Shown here piece after piece: positions 51,686-61,164 of a stretch of DNA of 64,000 nt. The notes under the pieces are model-generated. The model was not told the origin of the DNA and did not search any database. It saw only the letters and a program-made list of their open reading frames with translations. This stretch comes from a candidate division Zixibacteria bacterium SM23_81. GTDB lineage: Bacteria > SM23-81. The stretch is taken from contig LJUY01000008.1 of the NCBI GenBank assembly GCA_001304015.1, positions 12,804 through 76,803 on the forward strand, in the 5' to 3' direction. The position numbers and the translations under genes are program-made. How positions within the stretch are numbered: the first letter of the stretch is position 1; every line of letters starts with the position of its first letter.

Positions 51686-52765
51686 TCACAGCTGATCGAG
51701 CAGGGCAATCATCTTCTCCGCGGCGTGCCCATCGCCGAAAGTTTCTGGCCGAGAGCCCCGAGGGGGATCCTTCCTAAGAGCTAGGCCGATGGCCCGGGGA
51801 TCGGTCCCCACCAGGGAGTTCCACCCCCCTTGGAGAGTCTCCACCCACTCGGTCTCATCTCTTAGAGTAATGCAGGGGACGCCGAGGAAATAGGCTTCTT
51901 TCTGCACCCCACCCGAGTCGGTTAGGACCTTTCTGGCGTTTTTCTCCAAGATAAGCATGTCCAGATAGCTCACCGGGTCGATGAGATGCTGCAAAGGTTT
52001 TGCAGAGTGAAGCTTTTTTTCCAGTTTTTTCAACGCCTTGCGCGTGCGCGGATGTATCGGAAAGACGGCTGGGAGGTCCAGGTGTCCCAGTCCTTTCAGA
52101 ATTTTCCTCAGGTTCTCGGGGTTATCGGTGTTGCTGGCACGATGGATCGTAACTAAATAATAACTTCCCGGTTGTATGCTCAGGCGAGCTGAGATAGTAG
52201 AGATCTTTTCAGACCTGTTCGCATTATATAAAAACGCGTCGTACATCACATCGCCGGTGTTGTGAGCCCCCTGAGTAATGCCCTCCTTTTTCAAGTTGTC
52301 CACAGCTGTCTTTGTGGGACAGAACAGCAGAGCAGAGAGTCGATCGGTCAACACTCTGTTGATCTCCTCGGGCATGTTTCGATTGAAACTCCTCAGCCCC
52401 GCCTCTACATGGACCACGGGAATCCACAGTTTGGCAGCTGCCAGGGCGCCGGCCAGGGTCGTGTTAGTGTCTCCGTAAACCAATACCACCTGGGGATTCT
52501 CTTGGAGCAAGACCTCCTCGACTCGTTCGAGAATCTGGCCCGTTTGTTCCCCGTGGTTTCCCGAGCCCACGTTCAGATGAAAGTCTGGTTTGGGTATCTC
52601 CAACTGGTCGAAAAAGATCTGGGATAAATCCCTGTCGTAATGCTGACCGGTATGGATCAGCACCTCGCGGTGTCTCTGTCGTAGCAATCGGCTTAACGGG
52701 GCACACTTGATGAACTGGGGACGAGCCCCCACGATGCTGGCGATTTTCAGTGGTGTCCCGGCCAC
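51686..52765 (-). CDS. wecB: Non-hydrolysing UDP-GlcNAc 2-epimerase (first copy)
   Basis: 359 residues. KIASIVGARPQFIKCAPLSR, VLIHTGQHYDRDLSQIFFDQ, VLVYGDTNTTLAGALAAAKL, VVHVEAGLRSFNRNMPEEIN with the catalytic Asn/Glu set, and KVLTDSGGVQKEAYFLGVPC, the classic WecB pattern. It interconverts UDP-GlcNAc and UDP-ManNAc or acts on the related diacetamido uronic acid. A paralog lies two genes upstream (53869-55008). The ATG is three bases after the stop of the aminotransferase gene. Confidence 0.92.
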   Translation of the reverse strand: MAGTPLKIASIVGARPQFIKCAPLSRLLRQRHREVLIHTGQHYDRDLSQIFFDQLEIPKPDFHLNVGSGNHGEQTGQILERVEEVLLQENPQVVLVYGDTNTTLAGALAAAKLWIPVVHVEAGLRSFNRNMPEEINRVLTDRLSALLFCPTKTAVDNLKKEGITQGAHNTGDVMYDAFLYNANRSEKISTISARLSIQPGSYYLVTIHRASNTDNPENLRKILKGLGHLDLPAVFPIHPRTRKALKKLEKKLHSAKPLQHLIDPVSYLDMLILEKNARKVLTDSGGVQKEAYFLGVPCITLRDETEWVETLQGGWNSLVGTDPRAIGLALRKDPPRGSRPETFGDGHAAEKMIALLDQL

Positions 52766-52768
52766 TGC

Positions 52769-53872
52769 TCATGCTCCGGTAACATCGATGATCCGGGCGA
52801 CGACATATTCTTGCTGTTGAAGAGTCAGCTCCGGGTAGACGGGCAGGGAGATGCTCTCCTTGGCGGCTCGTTCTGACTCAGGGAAATCGCCCTCCCGGTA
52901 ACCCAGGTTTCGGTAACACTCCTGTAGGTGAAGAGGCAGGGGATAATAGAGAGCCGTTCCCACGTTTTTTATCTTCAGATGTTGCTCCAGCCCCTCGCGA
53001 TTTTTAACCCGGATGGTATATTGATTGTAGATATGTCGATTATACTCCTGGGCATGGGGGGTGCTCACGGGCAGGTCCTTCAGCATGTCATCATAAATGC
53101 GAGCGTGCTCCCGCCGCTTATCGGTCCACTCATCGAGATATTTGAGCTTTACTCCTAAGGCCGCAGCCTGAAGGGCGTCCAAACGGCTGTTGTAACCTAC
53201 GATGGAGTGGAAGTACTTGGGTTTACTGCCATGAACGCGCAGGATACGAACTAGCTCGGCCAGCTCGGGGTCGTTGGTGACCACCATACCACCATCTCCC
53301 AGACCGCCCAGGTTTTTGCTGGGGAAGAAGCTGAAACATCCCAGATGTCCAATACTACCTGATTTGCGACCTCGGTACTCCGCCCCAATAGCCTGGGCGG
53401 CGTCCTCCACAACCTTCAAGTTGTGTTCCTCGGCCAGGGACAGGATAGGGTCCATCTCGGCACACTGCCCAAATAGGTGGACCGGCATGATGGCTTTGGT
53501 TTGGGAAGTGATCTTCTCGGAAATGAGGTCTGGATTGATATTGAACGTGATGGGATCGATATCCACGAATACGGGGGTGGCTCCCAGGCGGGAAATTACC
53601 CCTGCTGTGGCGAAAAAGCTGTAAGGGACGGTAATCACCTCGTCTCCGGGGCCGACTCCACAGGCTCGCAGGGAAAGCAGGAGTGCATCTGTCCCGGAGG
53701 CGACTCCGATAGCGTATTTGGTATCGGTATAGACAGCCACTTTTTCCTCGAAATCCCGAACGTAAGGCCCTAGAATGAAACTGCAGCTTTCCATGACCTC
53801 GTCCACGGCTGCCTTAAGCTCTTCTTTGATCGTAGCAAACTGGGCTTTCAGGTCCAGAAGGGGAACGTTCAT
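52769..53872 (-). CDS. wbpE: DegT/DnrJ/EryC1/StrS aminotransferase (WbpE-like)
   Basis: 367 residues from the ATG at 53872, overlapping the epimerase stop as ATGA. Start NVPLLDLKAQFATIKEELKA, ASGTDALLLSLRACGVGPGD, PVHLFGQCAEMDPILSLAEE, VEDAAQAIGAEYRGRKSG and the PLP lysine in SFFPSKNLGGLGDGG (about residue 184). This is the canonical WbpE/WlbC pattern: transamination of UDP-3-keto-GlcNAcA with glutamate. It completes a contiguous oxidoreductase, acyltransferase, epimerase and aminotransferase set. The other DegT copy is at 26922-28019. Confidence 0.9.
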   Translation of the reverse strand: MNVPLLDLKAQFATIKEELKAAVDEVMESCSFILGPYVRDFEEKVAVYTDTKYAIGVASGTDALLLSLRACGVGPGDEVITVPYSFFATAGVISRLGATPVFVDIDPITFNINPDLISEKITSQTKAIMPVHLFGQCAEMDPILSLAEEHNLKVVEDAAQAIGAEYRGRKSGSIGHLGCFSFFPSKNLGGLGDGGMVVTNDPELAELVRILRVHGSKPKYFHSIVGYNSRLDALQAAALGVKLKYLDEWTDKRREHARIYDDMLKDLPVSTPHAQEYNRHIYNQYTIRVKNREGLEQHLKIKNVGTALYYPLPLHLQECYRNLGYREGDFPESERAAKESISLPVYPELTLQQQEYVVARIIDVTGA

Positions 53873-55008
53873 CCTTTCCTCCGAATTTTCGATACCTTTG
53901 AGGGGTGCATGGTTTTGAGCAGCACATTCACTATTCTTGCAGCGGCACGGCCATCCCATAACTTTGGCCTTCGAGGTCTTCTATTCGGGAGCTCTAAGAT
54001 GGCCTGGGTTTCCTGGACGATCCTGTCTGGATTAGTACCCACCACAAGATTGGTGCCCTCTCGAACCGTGATCGGTCGCTCCGTGTTTTCCCGCAAAGTC
54101 AGGCAAGGTATGCCCAGCACGGTGGTTTCCTCCTGAATCCCACCGGAATCGGTGAACACTAACTGGGCTAGATCCATTAACCTGAGAAAGTCGATGTATC
54201 CCACCGGGTCGATTAACCGCAGTCCCGATATACGGGCAACCTCCCCTTCCAATTTGAAGTGTTGTAACATTTTGCGCGAACGCGGATGGATGGGAAAAAT
54301 TATGGGCAAGTGCCGCTGGATTATTTCCATGGCGCGGAGAATGCCCCGTAGTTTGCCAACCTCGTCCACGTTTGAGGGGCGATGAAGAGTTATCAGGCCA
54401 TACCCCCGTCGCCGGAGACCGAGCCTTTCCACAATGGAGGAGCCCGTGGATTTCTCTCGAAATTTCAGCAGAGAATCGATCATCACGTTGCCAACAAAAA
54501 AGATCCTCTCCGAAGGGATTCCCTCCCTGAGAAGGTTCTCGTTGGCGTCCGTACAGGTTGTGAACAGATAGTTGGAGACAGCATCTGTGAGAACGCGGTT
54601 GATTTCCTCTGGCATGCGGCGGTCGAAACTCCGCAGGCCGGCCTCCACGTGTGCCACGGGGATATGCATCTTGGCCGCCACAAGCGAACAGGCTACCGTG
54701 GAATTTACATCTCCCACTACCATCACCAGGTCGGGCGGAGCCTTGAGAACCACGCGTTCAAACTCCCGCATAATCTGGCCAGTTTGCTGAGCCTGACGGC
54801 CTGATCCCACCTTCAGGTTAACGTCCGGCGGCGAGAGTTCCAGATCCCGGAAAAAGGCCTGGGACATGTCGTTGTCGTAATGCTGCCCGGTGTGGATGAC
54901 CACAGGTCGAAAGGAGGTCCGCCCTCGTAGCTGGGACAGGATGGGAGCAATCTTCATGAAGTTGGGCCGTGCTCCAGCCACCAGAAAGATTTTGGACCCA
55001 GAGCTCAC
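53869..55008 (-). CDS. wbpI: UDP-2-epimerase, second copy (WbpI-like)
   Basis: 379 residues from a GTG at 55008, which forms GTGA with the acyltransferase stop. IFLVAGARPNFMKIAPILSQ, VVIHTGQHYDNDMSQAFFRD, MVVGDVNSTVACSLVAAKMH, AHVEAGLRSFDRRMPEEINR and LVFTDSGGIQEETTVLGIPC show an intact non-hydrolysing 2-epimerase. Position between WbpD- and WbpE-like genes suggests WbpI: epimerisation of UDP-GlcNAc3NAcA to UDP-ManNAc3NAcA. The two epimerases differ enough to have separate substrates; which one is WecB is inference. Confidence 0.88.
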   Translation of the reverse strand: MSSGSKIFLVAGARPNFMKIAPILSQLRGRTSFRPVVIHTGQHYDNDMSQAFFRDLELSPPDVNLKVGSGRQAQQTGQIMREFERVVLKAPPDLVMVVGDVNSTVACSLVAAKMHIPVAHVEAGLRSFDRRMPEEINRVLTDAVSNYLFTTCTDANENLLREGIPSERIFFVGNVMIDSLLKFREKSTGSSIVERLGLRRRGYGLITLHRPSNVDEVGKLRGILRAMEIIQRHLPIIFPIHPRSRKMLQHFKLEGEVARISGLRLIDPVGYIDFLRLMDLAQLVFTDSGGIQEETTVLGIPCLTLRENTERPITVREGTNLVVGTNPDRIVQETQAILELPNRRPRRPKLWDGRAAARIVNVLLKTMHPSKVSKIRRKG

Positions 55009-55754
55009 CAATCCTGGTTCTCCAGAAGCTGCTCGTCTGGCACGTTCCTCCAGATCCGGGCGGGGACACCGCGAACGATCTTCTTGGGCGGGACATCTTT
55101 GGTCACCACGGATCCACCTGCCACTAGAGCATCCTCGCCGATGACTTTTCCCGGCAGCACTACGGCGCCGACTCCCACACGACCACCCTTTTTCACGGTG
55201 ATGCCCTTGAAATGCTTAAATCTCTCTTCGGTGCGCCCCGTGTAATTATCGTTGGAGGTTGTGACCTGGGGAGCGATGAAGACCCGATCCTCCAAGACTG
55301 AGTAAGCAGTTATATAGCTTTCGGTTTCTAGTTTGCAATAGCGGCCTACGGTGCAGTAGTTCTCTATGGTCACCCCTCGGCCCACTATGGTATAAGCGCC
55401 CACCGTGACCTTCTCGCGCACGGATGCATAGTCGGCTACCAGCACCTTCTGCTCGATCTCGCAGCCAGCGTAGATAATCGCCGAGGTCCCTATGATACAG
55501 TCATCTCCTAACTTTGTGGGTGGGAGATTGTCCTCCGCCTTCATAATACTATTGGCCGCCCGCATGGGCTGCTTGCCAATGACAGTATGGTCATCGATGC
55601 GCACATTTTTCCCGATGCGAACATTGGGGTGGATCACCACCCCATGACCGATTAGACAGCCCGGGCCAATGGTCGCCCCCTGAGAGATAATGGTGTTTTC
55701 CCCGACGGTGGTGCCTTTGCCCACCTTTGCCGTGGGATGGATGCTCTGGGTCAC
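55005..55754 (-). CDS. wbpD: Left-handed beta-helix N-acyltransferase (WbpD-like)
   Basis: 249 residues, hexapeptide repeats from the N-terminus (KVGKGTTVGENTIISQGATI, VVIHPNVRIGKNVRIDDHTV) through VTVGAYTIVGRGVTIENYCT and GGRVGVGAVVLPGKVIGEDA. An insert around residues 60-85 (RAANSIMKAEDNLPPTKLGD) and the end DVPPKKIVRGVPARIWRNVP belong to sugar N-acetyltransferases. It would acetylate the 3-amino group in UDP-GlcNAc3N-uronic acid. Follows the oxidoreductase gene after 57 bases and overlaps the epimerase start. Confidence 0.85.
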   Translation of the reverse strand: MTQSIHPTAKVGKGTTVGENTIISQGATIGPGCLIGHGVVIHPNVRIGKNVRIDDHTVIGKQPMRAANSIMKAEDNLPPTKLGDDCIIGTSAIIYAGCEIEQKVLVADYASVREKVTVGAYTIVGRGVTIENYCTVGRYCKLETESYITAYSVLEDRVFIAPQVTTSNDNYTGRTEERFKHFKGITVKKGGRVGVGAVVLPGKVIGEDALVAGGSVVTKDVPPKKIVRGVPARIWRNVPDEQLLENQDW

Positions 55755-55811
55755 TGCCTGCCTCCTTTTTTTAAAACGATCCCGCAGTTCGTCAGTGGGT
55801 TCGGTCTCCCA

Positions 55812-56822
55812 TCAGGGCTTCAGCTGCACGGGCTTTCCCCGCTCCTCCAGGGACTTCTGGGTGGCCTCAAGAACGCGAAGCACTTGCAGTCCGTTCCAAC
55901 CGTCACTCAGCGGCTTTTTACCACTTTGTACGCAATCCAGAAAGTGCTGACACTCATTCTTCAAAGGTTCGGACATCTGGACCTTGGGGATAATGATGTC
56001 CCCAATCCTCAAAGTTTGATAGTCGCCGTAAGTATCGTAGGATTCCAGAGCGTCCACACCTTTGTCGTACAGCTTGATCTTCTCGGCACTCTCCATGTCG
56101 TCAAAGACCACCATCTTCTTGCTGCCCACCACCGTAATTTTTCGGATCTTGTGTGGGTCCAACCAGCTTACCTGACCGTGACCCATGACATTGTTGGGGA
56201 AATGGAGAGTGAAGAAGGTCACGTCTTCCACCCCGGGATTGATATAAGACTGGCCTGTGGCTAAAACCAGGTCTGGCATCGTTTCCGTCAGAAAGAGCAT
56301 CACCGAAATGTCATGGGGGGCAAAGCTCCAAAGGGCGTTTTCCGCGGTTCGCACCTTACCCAGGTTGATGCGACTGGAGTACATGTAGTAAATTTGGCCC
56401 AGCTCCCCGCTGTCCACGTACTCCTTTAATTTCCGAACGCCCGGATGATAAAGCAGCAGATGGCCCACCATGAGCACCCGGCCATTCTTCTCCGCCAACT
56501 GGACCAGCTCCTCTCCCTGATCGCTTCTCAAGACCAGGGGTTTCTCCACCAGCACGTGCTTGCCGACCGTCAATGCGGCCTTGGCGATCTCGTAATGGCT
56601 CTCAGCGCTGGTGGTTACCACAACAGCGTCGAGATCTTTCTGCTTTACGACAGGACGATAGTCCTTTTCCGTTTTCACATCTCGAAAGCTTGTGGTCACC
56701 CTGGCTAGCGCCTTGTCGTCTTTGTCCACCACCATTTGGAGGTGACAATCCGTGAGTTGATCAAAGGCTCGGACGTGGTTGAAACCCCAGGCCCCTGCGC
56801 CTATAACGGCGACACGTACCAT
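55812..56822 (-). CDS. wbpB: Gfo/Idh/MocA oxidoreductase (WbpB-like)
   Basis: 336 residues from the ATG at 56822 with GGGGAGGAG before it. RVAVIGAGAWGFNHVRAFDQ, VVVTTSAESHYEIAKAALTV, HVLVEKPLVLRSDQGEELVQ and GHLLLYHPGVRKLKEYVDSG, then NALWSFAPHDISVMLFL give the complete oxidoreductase pattern with the EKP lysine and the His of the active site. It oxidises the 3-position of UDP-GlcNAcA in the WbpB family. The paralog at 24353-25378 keeps nearly all of these residues. Confidence 0.88.
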   Translation of the reverse strand: MVRVAVIGAGAWGFNHVRAFDQLTDCHLQMVVDKDDKALARVTTSFRDVKTEKDYRPVVKQKDLDAVVVTTSAESHYEIAKAALTVGKHVLVEKPLVLRSDQGEELVQLAEKNGRVLMVGHLLLYHPGVRKLKEYVDSGELGQIYYMYSSRINLGKVRTAENALWSFAPHDISVMLFLTETMPDLVLATGQSYINPGVEDVTFFTLHFPNNVMGHGQVSWLDPHKIRKITVVGSKKMVVFDDMESAEKIKLYDKGVDALESYDTYGDYQTLRIGDIIIPKVQMSEPLKNECQHFLDCVQSGKKPLSDGWNGLQVLRVLEATQKSLEERGKPVQLKP

Positions 56823-56846
56823 TGCTCCTCCCCGAGACACATTCAG

Positions 56847-58151
56847 TTAGAGTTTGACAATCTTGCCTTTGCTGCTCACAACTCCTTTGGTGGCATTTCT
56901 CGTGTCCACAGCGCATTGAACGTTATCGGCAATCCATTGATAGTCGTAGTCACTATGATCCGTGATGATGACCACGCAGTCCATCTGGTTAAGCAGTTTC
57001 ACATCGAGTTCCACAGAGGACATAGAGCCTTTGTCAAGGGATATCTTGGGCACGCGAGGATCGTTGTACTGGATCTGCGCGCCCTTCTCTTGAAGGAGCT
57101 TGATGACATCAAGTGCCGGGGACTCACGCACATCGGAGATGTCTCGTTTATAGGCCACACCAAGGATGAGGATTCGTGACCCATTGATGCTTTTGTGATG
57201 CAAGTTAAGAGCATCGTTGACTTTTCTGATGACATAATCTGGCATGTTGGCGTTGATATCCCCGGCGAGCTCGATGAAACGGGCTCTATAGTTAAGGGTT
57301 CTTAATTTCCAGGAGAGATAGTGGGGGTCGATTGGGATGCAGTGTCCCCCAAGGCCGGGACCGGGGTAGAAAGGCATATAGCCGAAAGGCTTTGTCGCTG
57401 CTGCATCAATCACCTCCCAAACATCGATGCCCAGCCGATCGCACATAAGGGCCACCTCGTTGACCATCCCGATGTTGACACTCCGGAAAGTATTTTCTAC
57501 CAGTTTGACGACCTCCGCGCTCTGGGAGGAGGAGACATCAATCACCTCCGAGACGGTCTGCTCGTAAAACAGCTTGGCCATCTGTGTGCATTTGTCGGTG
57601 ATACCCCCCACCACTTTGGGCGTGTTTTTCACCCCATAGGTTTTGTTACCCGGATCTATTCTCTCTGGAGAGAAGGCCAGGAAGAAATCCTGGCCCACCT
57701 TCAACCCCGTGGTCTCCAAAATAGGCAGGATCAGCTCCTCTGTGGTGCCTGGATAGGTGGTGCTCTCCAGGATGATGAGATGTCCGGGACGAAGGTGTTT
57801 TTTGATACCATTTACCGCCGATAGAATATAGGACACGTCCGGGTCTTTAGTCTTGCTCAGAGGGGTGGGAACGCAAATGACGACCACGTCGAGTTTTTGA
57901 ATGGCTGCGTAAGTATTAGTAGCGGTTAAGTTTTTGGAACCCACCAGAGCAGCAACGATAGAGCTGGCCACATCTTCTACGTCGGACTTCCCGGTGTTGA
58001 TGGTGGTTACTTTACTTTTAGAGCGGTCGATGCCCGTGATCCTAAATCCGACCTTGGCGAAGGCTACAGCTAACGGAAGGCCCACGTACCCAAGGCCGAC
58101 CACGCCCACTAGGGCACGTTTGCTCTCAATCTTTTTCCGCAGTTTCTCCAT
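56847..58151 (-). CDS. wbpA: UDP-N-acetylglucosamine 6-dehydrogenase-like enzyme (WbpA)
   Basis: 434 residues. VGVVGLGYVGLPLAVAFAKV is the NAD fold, CVPTPLSKTKDPDVSYILSA the substrate side, ESTTYPGTTEELILPIL, FLAFSPERIDPGNK, SAEVVKLVENTFRSVNIGMV, and the catalytic cysteine in GPGLGGHCIPIDPHYLSWK (about residue 270). The last part carries VAYKRDISDVRESPALDVIK. Close to WbpA/TviB-type dehydrogenases, which make UDP-GlcNAcA. AAGGAGC before the ATG. Heads the contiguous uronic-acid set. Confidence 0.93.
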   Translation of the reverse strand: MEKLRKKIESKRALVGVVGLGYVGLPLAVAFAKVGFRITGIDRSKSKVTTINTGKSDVEDVASSIVAALVGSKNLTATNTYAAIQKLDVVVICVPTPLSKTKDPDVSYILSAVNGIKKHLRPGHLIILESTTYPGTTEELILPILETTGLKVGQDFFLAFSPERIDPGNKTYGVKNTPKVVGGITDKCTQMAKLFYEQTVSEVIDVSSSQSAEVVKLVENTFRSVNIGMVNEVALMCDRLGIDVWEVIDAAATKPFGYMPFYPGPGLGGHCIPIDPHYLSWKLRTLNYRARFIELAGDINANMPDYVIRKVNDALNLHHKSINGSRILILGVAYKRDISDVRESPALDVIKLLQEKGAQIQYNDPRVPKISLDKGSMSSVELDVKLLNQMDCVVIITDHSDYDYQWIADNVQCAVDTRNATKGVVSSKGKIVKL

Positions 58152-58163
58152 GCGATAGCTCCT

Positions 58164-58886
58164 TCATTCCGAACACGTTTCGGCGATGAGGCATGTTGCG
58201 CGATAAAGAGATTCAAAGGTACCCGCATCCGTCCACCAACCCTCCAAGATCTCAAAAGTCATAGTGCCCTGGGCGATGTAGGCATTATTTACGTCGGTGA
58301 TCTCCAGTTCGCCACGATTTGAGGGTTTCAAAGTCTTGATGATCTCAAAGACCCGATCATCGTACATGTAGATGCCAGTGACGGCAAGATTACTTTTGGG
58401 AACTTTGGGTTTTTCAGCGATGCCCTCGATGTGGTCTCCCTTGACCTCGGCCACACCAAAGCGTTGTGGTTCAGGCACTTCTTTAAGCAAGATCCTAGCC
58501 CCTCTATCCTGACGCTGGAAGGCCGCCACCGACTTGGAGATTCCGTGCTGAATGAGGTTGTCTCCCAGGATTACCACGATCTTCTCCCCGGCAGCGAAAT
58601 ATTCGGCTAAGCCCAGTGCCTCAGCGATACCTCCCTCTCCCTCCTGGTAGGTATAGTTGAGATGTTTCAGGCCGAACTCCTTGCCATTGCCCAGCAACCG
58701 CAGGAAGTCCCCAGCGTTGTTGCCGCCGGTGACGATGAGGATATCCTTGATACCTGCTTCTACGAGTGTTTGAATTGGATAATAGATCATCGGTTTATTG
58801 TAGACGGGGAGGAGATGCTTGTTTGTGATTTTGGTCAGAGGAAACAGTCTCGTTCCAAGCCCGCCAGCCAGAACAATTCCCTTCAC
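58164..58886 (-). CDS. Glucose-1-phosphate thymidylyltransferase-like nucleotidyltransferase
   Basis: 240 residues from a GTG with AAGGAGGAG upstream. GIVLAGGLGTRLFPLTKITN is the activation loop, NKHLLPVYNKPMIYYPIQTL, VILGDNLIQHG with the metal-binding Asp, GIAEKPKVPKSNLAVTGIYM and EGWWTDAGTFESL are typical of the short RmlA type lacking the C-terminal allosteric domain. Activates a sugar-1-phosphate with dTTP or UTP. No RmlB, RmlC or RmlD gene is in the window, so rhamnose is not implied. Confidence 0.88.
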   Translation of the reverse strand: MKGIVLAGGLGTRLFPLTKITNKHLLPVYNKPMIYYPIQTLVEAGIKDILIVTGGNNAGDFLRLLGNGKEFGLKHLNYTYQEGEGGIAEALGLAEYFAAGEKIVVILGDNLIQHGISKSVAAFQRQDRGARILLKEVPEPQRFGVAEVKGDHIEGIAEKPKVPKSNLAVTGIYMYDDRVFEIIKTLKPSNRGELEITDVNNAYIAQGTMTFEILEGWWTDAGTFESLYRATCLIAETCSE

Positions 58887-58899
58887 ATACTCCTCCTTT

Positions 58900-61143
58900 T
58901 CAATGGGGAGCCCTTTTCAGTTTCTTCTTTTTTTTGCCCTTTTTTCCAGATTCGTAATAGTGGTAATAGTAATAGTGGTAATAAGAGCCGTATCGACCCT
59001 CTGCCCTCACGTTGTTTAGCACCGCGCCGAGGATCTGTGCCCGAACGTTGTTCAGAAGCGTTTTAGCGCGATTCTCGGCTTTTCTGGTGGTTTCACCCGA
59101 GGAGATGACCAGAACGACCCCATCGGTATGAGCACCTAACACCGCAGCGTCGGTGACGGCCACCACCGGCGGCGAGTCGAACAGGATGACCTCGAAGTTC
59201 TTTTTAAGCTGTTCCAAAAGATCTCGCATGGCCTGGGAACTCAGCAGTTCTGCGGGGTTTGGTGGCAAGGTGCCGCAGCAGAGAAGGCTCAGATTCTTCA
59301 CTTCCAATTCGTGCAGAGCTGCGTCCATGTGATTGTTGCCCAGGAGGATATCGGTTAATCCAAGGCTTCTCTTACACTTGAAGATGGAATCTAACACCGG
59401 ACGTCTCAAATCGGCATCTACCAAAAGGGTTTTTGTGCCCATTTGGGCCATGGTGATGGCCAGATTGGCCACAGTGGTGGATTTGCCCTCGCCGGGTCCA
59501 GCGCTGGTGACCAGGAGTGTTTTCATAGGTCGGTCGAACTGGGAGAACTGTATGTTGGTTCGGAAGCTGCGGTATGCCTCTGAGACGGGCGATCTGGGCT
59601 CTAAGTGAGTCACCAAACGTGAGGCTATCGTGATAATCTCCTGTTCTTCAGATGAGCCGGCAGTTTTTCGAAGAGTCTTTTTCTTCTCGTTAACCTTGAT
59701 CTGCGGTATGGAACCCAAGACACGCAGTCCGGTATGCCGTTCTACTTCCTCGATGTCTTTTAGAGAGTCGTCCAAGTAGTCCATAAGCAGGGTGGCTCCG
59801 ATGCCTAAGCCCAGGCCGATGATCATACCGAGGAGGAGGTTGAGCTTTTTTCTGGGACGAATAGGCCACTTGGGTTCTTTGGCGCTGTCGATCACCTGTA
59901 CCATGCCAATCTGGCCAGCCTCGGTGATGCGGGCCTCCTCCCACTTCTCTCTCATCATGAGGTAGACGTTCTCGTTCACCTTGGCCGTTCGTTCCAGCCG
60001 GGCCAGTTGAAGGCTTTTCTCGGGGAGAGCCTGAAGCTTTTCTTCATAAAGTTGGACCACATCGTCCAAGGCTCGGGCCTTGGCGTTCAAAGAGCTCACC
60101 TCGATCTGCAGAGAGAGGATCCGGTCGATGAGGTCTTGGGAATACAGGAGAGGATTTTCCGGCGCCAGATCCCTGGAGACAACCTTGGTTGCCTCCTCTT
60201 TCATTTTCGCCTTGGTCTTCTCAATCTGGGATCGAATCTCCACCATCTTATCGAAGTCCTCGGTATACCCCCTGGCGATAAATCCCGCTCGAATTGCTTC
60301 CAGATTGGCGATCTCTGCACGTAAATCTTGAATCAAGGGGCTGGAAACCTGAATGATGTCCTCCACCATGGTGCTTTTTGTTTTGGCCAGCTCCCTTTTC
60401 ATATAGTCAAGGCGTTTTTGTGCCGCATCTCGCGATGTTTCCGCCTCGTTGTAGAGACCTTCGAATTCTGCCAGCTGCTGAACAAGGGCTTCAGTCTCCT
60501 CCGAAAGGGCGACCACCTTCTCGTTCTCCTTGAAGCGTCGCAATTGCTCCTCAGAAAGCTGAAGGTCTCCTTGGATGGTGTTCAGCTGTTCCTCGAGGAA
60601 CTTACGCACCTCGGTGATTTCGCCCCTGGAGACCTCTAAGTCTCGCTGGTAATACTGGGCGGCATATGCGTTGGCAATATAAGATGCCTCCCAGGGCGTA
60701 CCAGCTTGATATTTGATCTCGATGATATCGGTATCTCTGAGGGGTACAATGGTCAAATTGTCTCGCAGCGCCTGCACCGCATCGTCATCGCTGGCCCCTT
60801 GAGATATGGCTTTGAAAAGAGCAAACCGGTTTTTCTCCGGCGCGTCTAGGAGCCTTTTCAGCACCTTCTCTGCGAGGGATCTGCTTTTGAGGATCTCCAC
60901 CTGGTTGTTGATGGCGGTTTCCCTTTCTATGAAGCCGGAGACCCCGAACAGTGATTCCTGCATGCCACCGTCTTTCTCGATCATCAAGGTGGTTTTGGCC
61001 TCGTAAACCGGCTGGGCAACAAAAGAGAAGATGGCGGCGGCGATCACCGTGGTGAAGAAGGCCAAGACGATGATCCAGCGACCTCGATAGAGGGTGCGAA
61101 GGTATTCGTTCAACGCCACTGGGCGAGCATCCAATTCCGCCAA
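58900..61143 (-). CDS. wzc: Wzc-like tyrosine autokinase/chain-length regulator
   Basis: 747 residues. The start is TTG at 61143, six bases after a perfect AGGAGG; TTG at 61149 touches that motif. Wzz-type domain with two membrane helices (IIVLAFFTTVIAAAIFSFVA near residue 30; LNLLLGMIIGLGLGIGATLL near 430), a long coiled coil in between (about 180-390), then BY-kinase: SAGPGEGKSTTVANLAITMA (Walker A, about 545), LLVDADLRRPVLDSIF (Walker A') and EVILFDSPPVVAVTDAAVLG (Walker B). The C-terminus has a tyrosine cluster (RYGSYYHYYYYHYY) and a Lys-rich tail. Autophosphorylation there controls polymer length and export. Confidence 0.94.
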   Translation of the reverse strand: MAELDARPVALNEYLRTLYRGRWIIVLAFFTTVIAAAIFSFVAQPVYEAKTTLMIEKDGGMQESLFGVSGFIERETAINNQVEILKSRSLAEKVLKRLLDAPEKNRFALFKAISQGASDDDAVQALRDNLTIVPLRDTDIIEIKYQAGTPWEASYIANAYAAQYYQRDLEVSRGEITEVRKFLEEQLNTIQGDLQLSEEQLRRFKENEKVVALSEETEALVQQLAEFEGLYNEAETSRDAAQKRLDYMKRELAKTKSTMVEDIIQVSSPLIQDLRAEIANLEAIRAGFIARGYTEDFDKMVEIRSQIEKTKAKMKEEATKVVSRDLAPENPLLYSQDLIDRILSLQIEVSSLNAKARALDDVVQLYEEKLQALPEKSLQLARLERTAKVNENVYLMMREKWEEARITEAGQIGMVQVIDSAKEPKWPIRPRKKLNLLLGMIIGLGLGIGATLLMDYLDDSLKDIEEVERHTGLRVLGSIPQIKVNEKKKTLRKTAGSSEEQEIITIASRLVTHLEPRSPVSEAYRSFRTNIQFSQFDRPMKTLLVTSAGPGEGKSTTVANLAITMAQMGTKTLLVDADLRRPVLDSIFKCKRSLGLTDILLGNNHMDAALHELEVKNLSLLCCGTLPPNPAELLSSQAMRDLLEQLKKNFEVILFDSPPVVAVTDAAVLGAHTDGVVLVISSGETTRKAENRAKTLLNNVRAQILGAVLNNVRAEGRYGSYYHYYYYHYYESGKKGKKKKKLKRAPH

Positions 61144-61164
61144 AGTCAACCTCCTTGAGGGTAT

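Noticed and set aside
58164-58886. dTDP-rhamnose pathway
   Set aside because: Only an RmlA-like gene is present; no RmlB, RmlC or RmlD homologue was seen.
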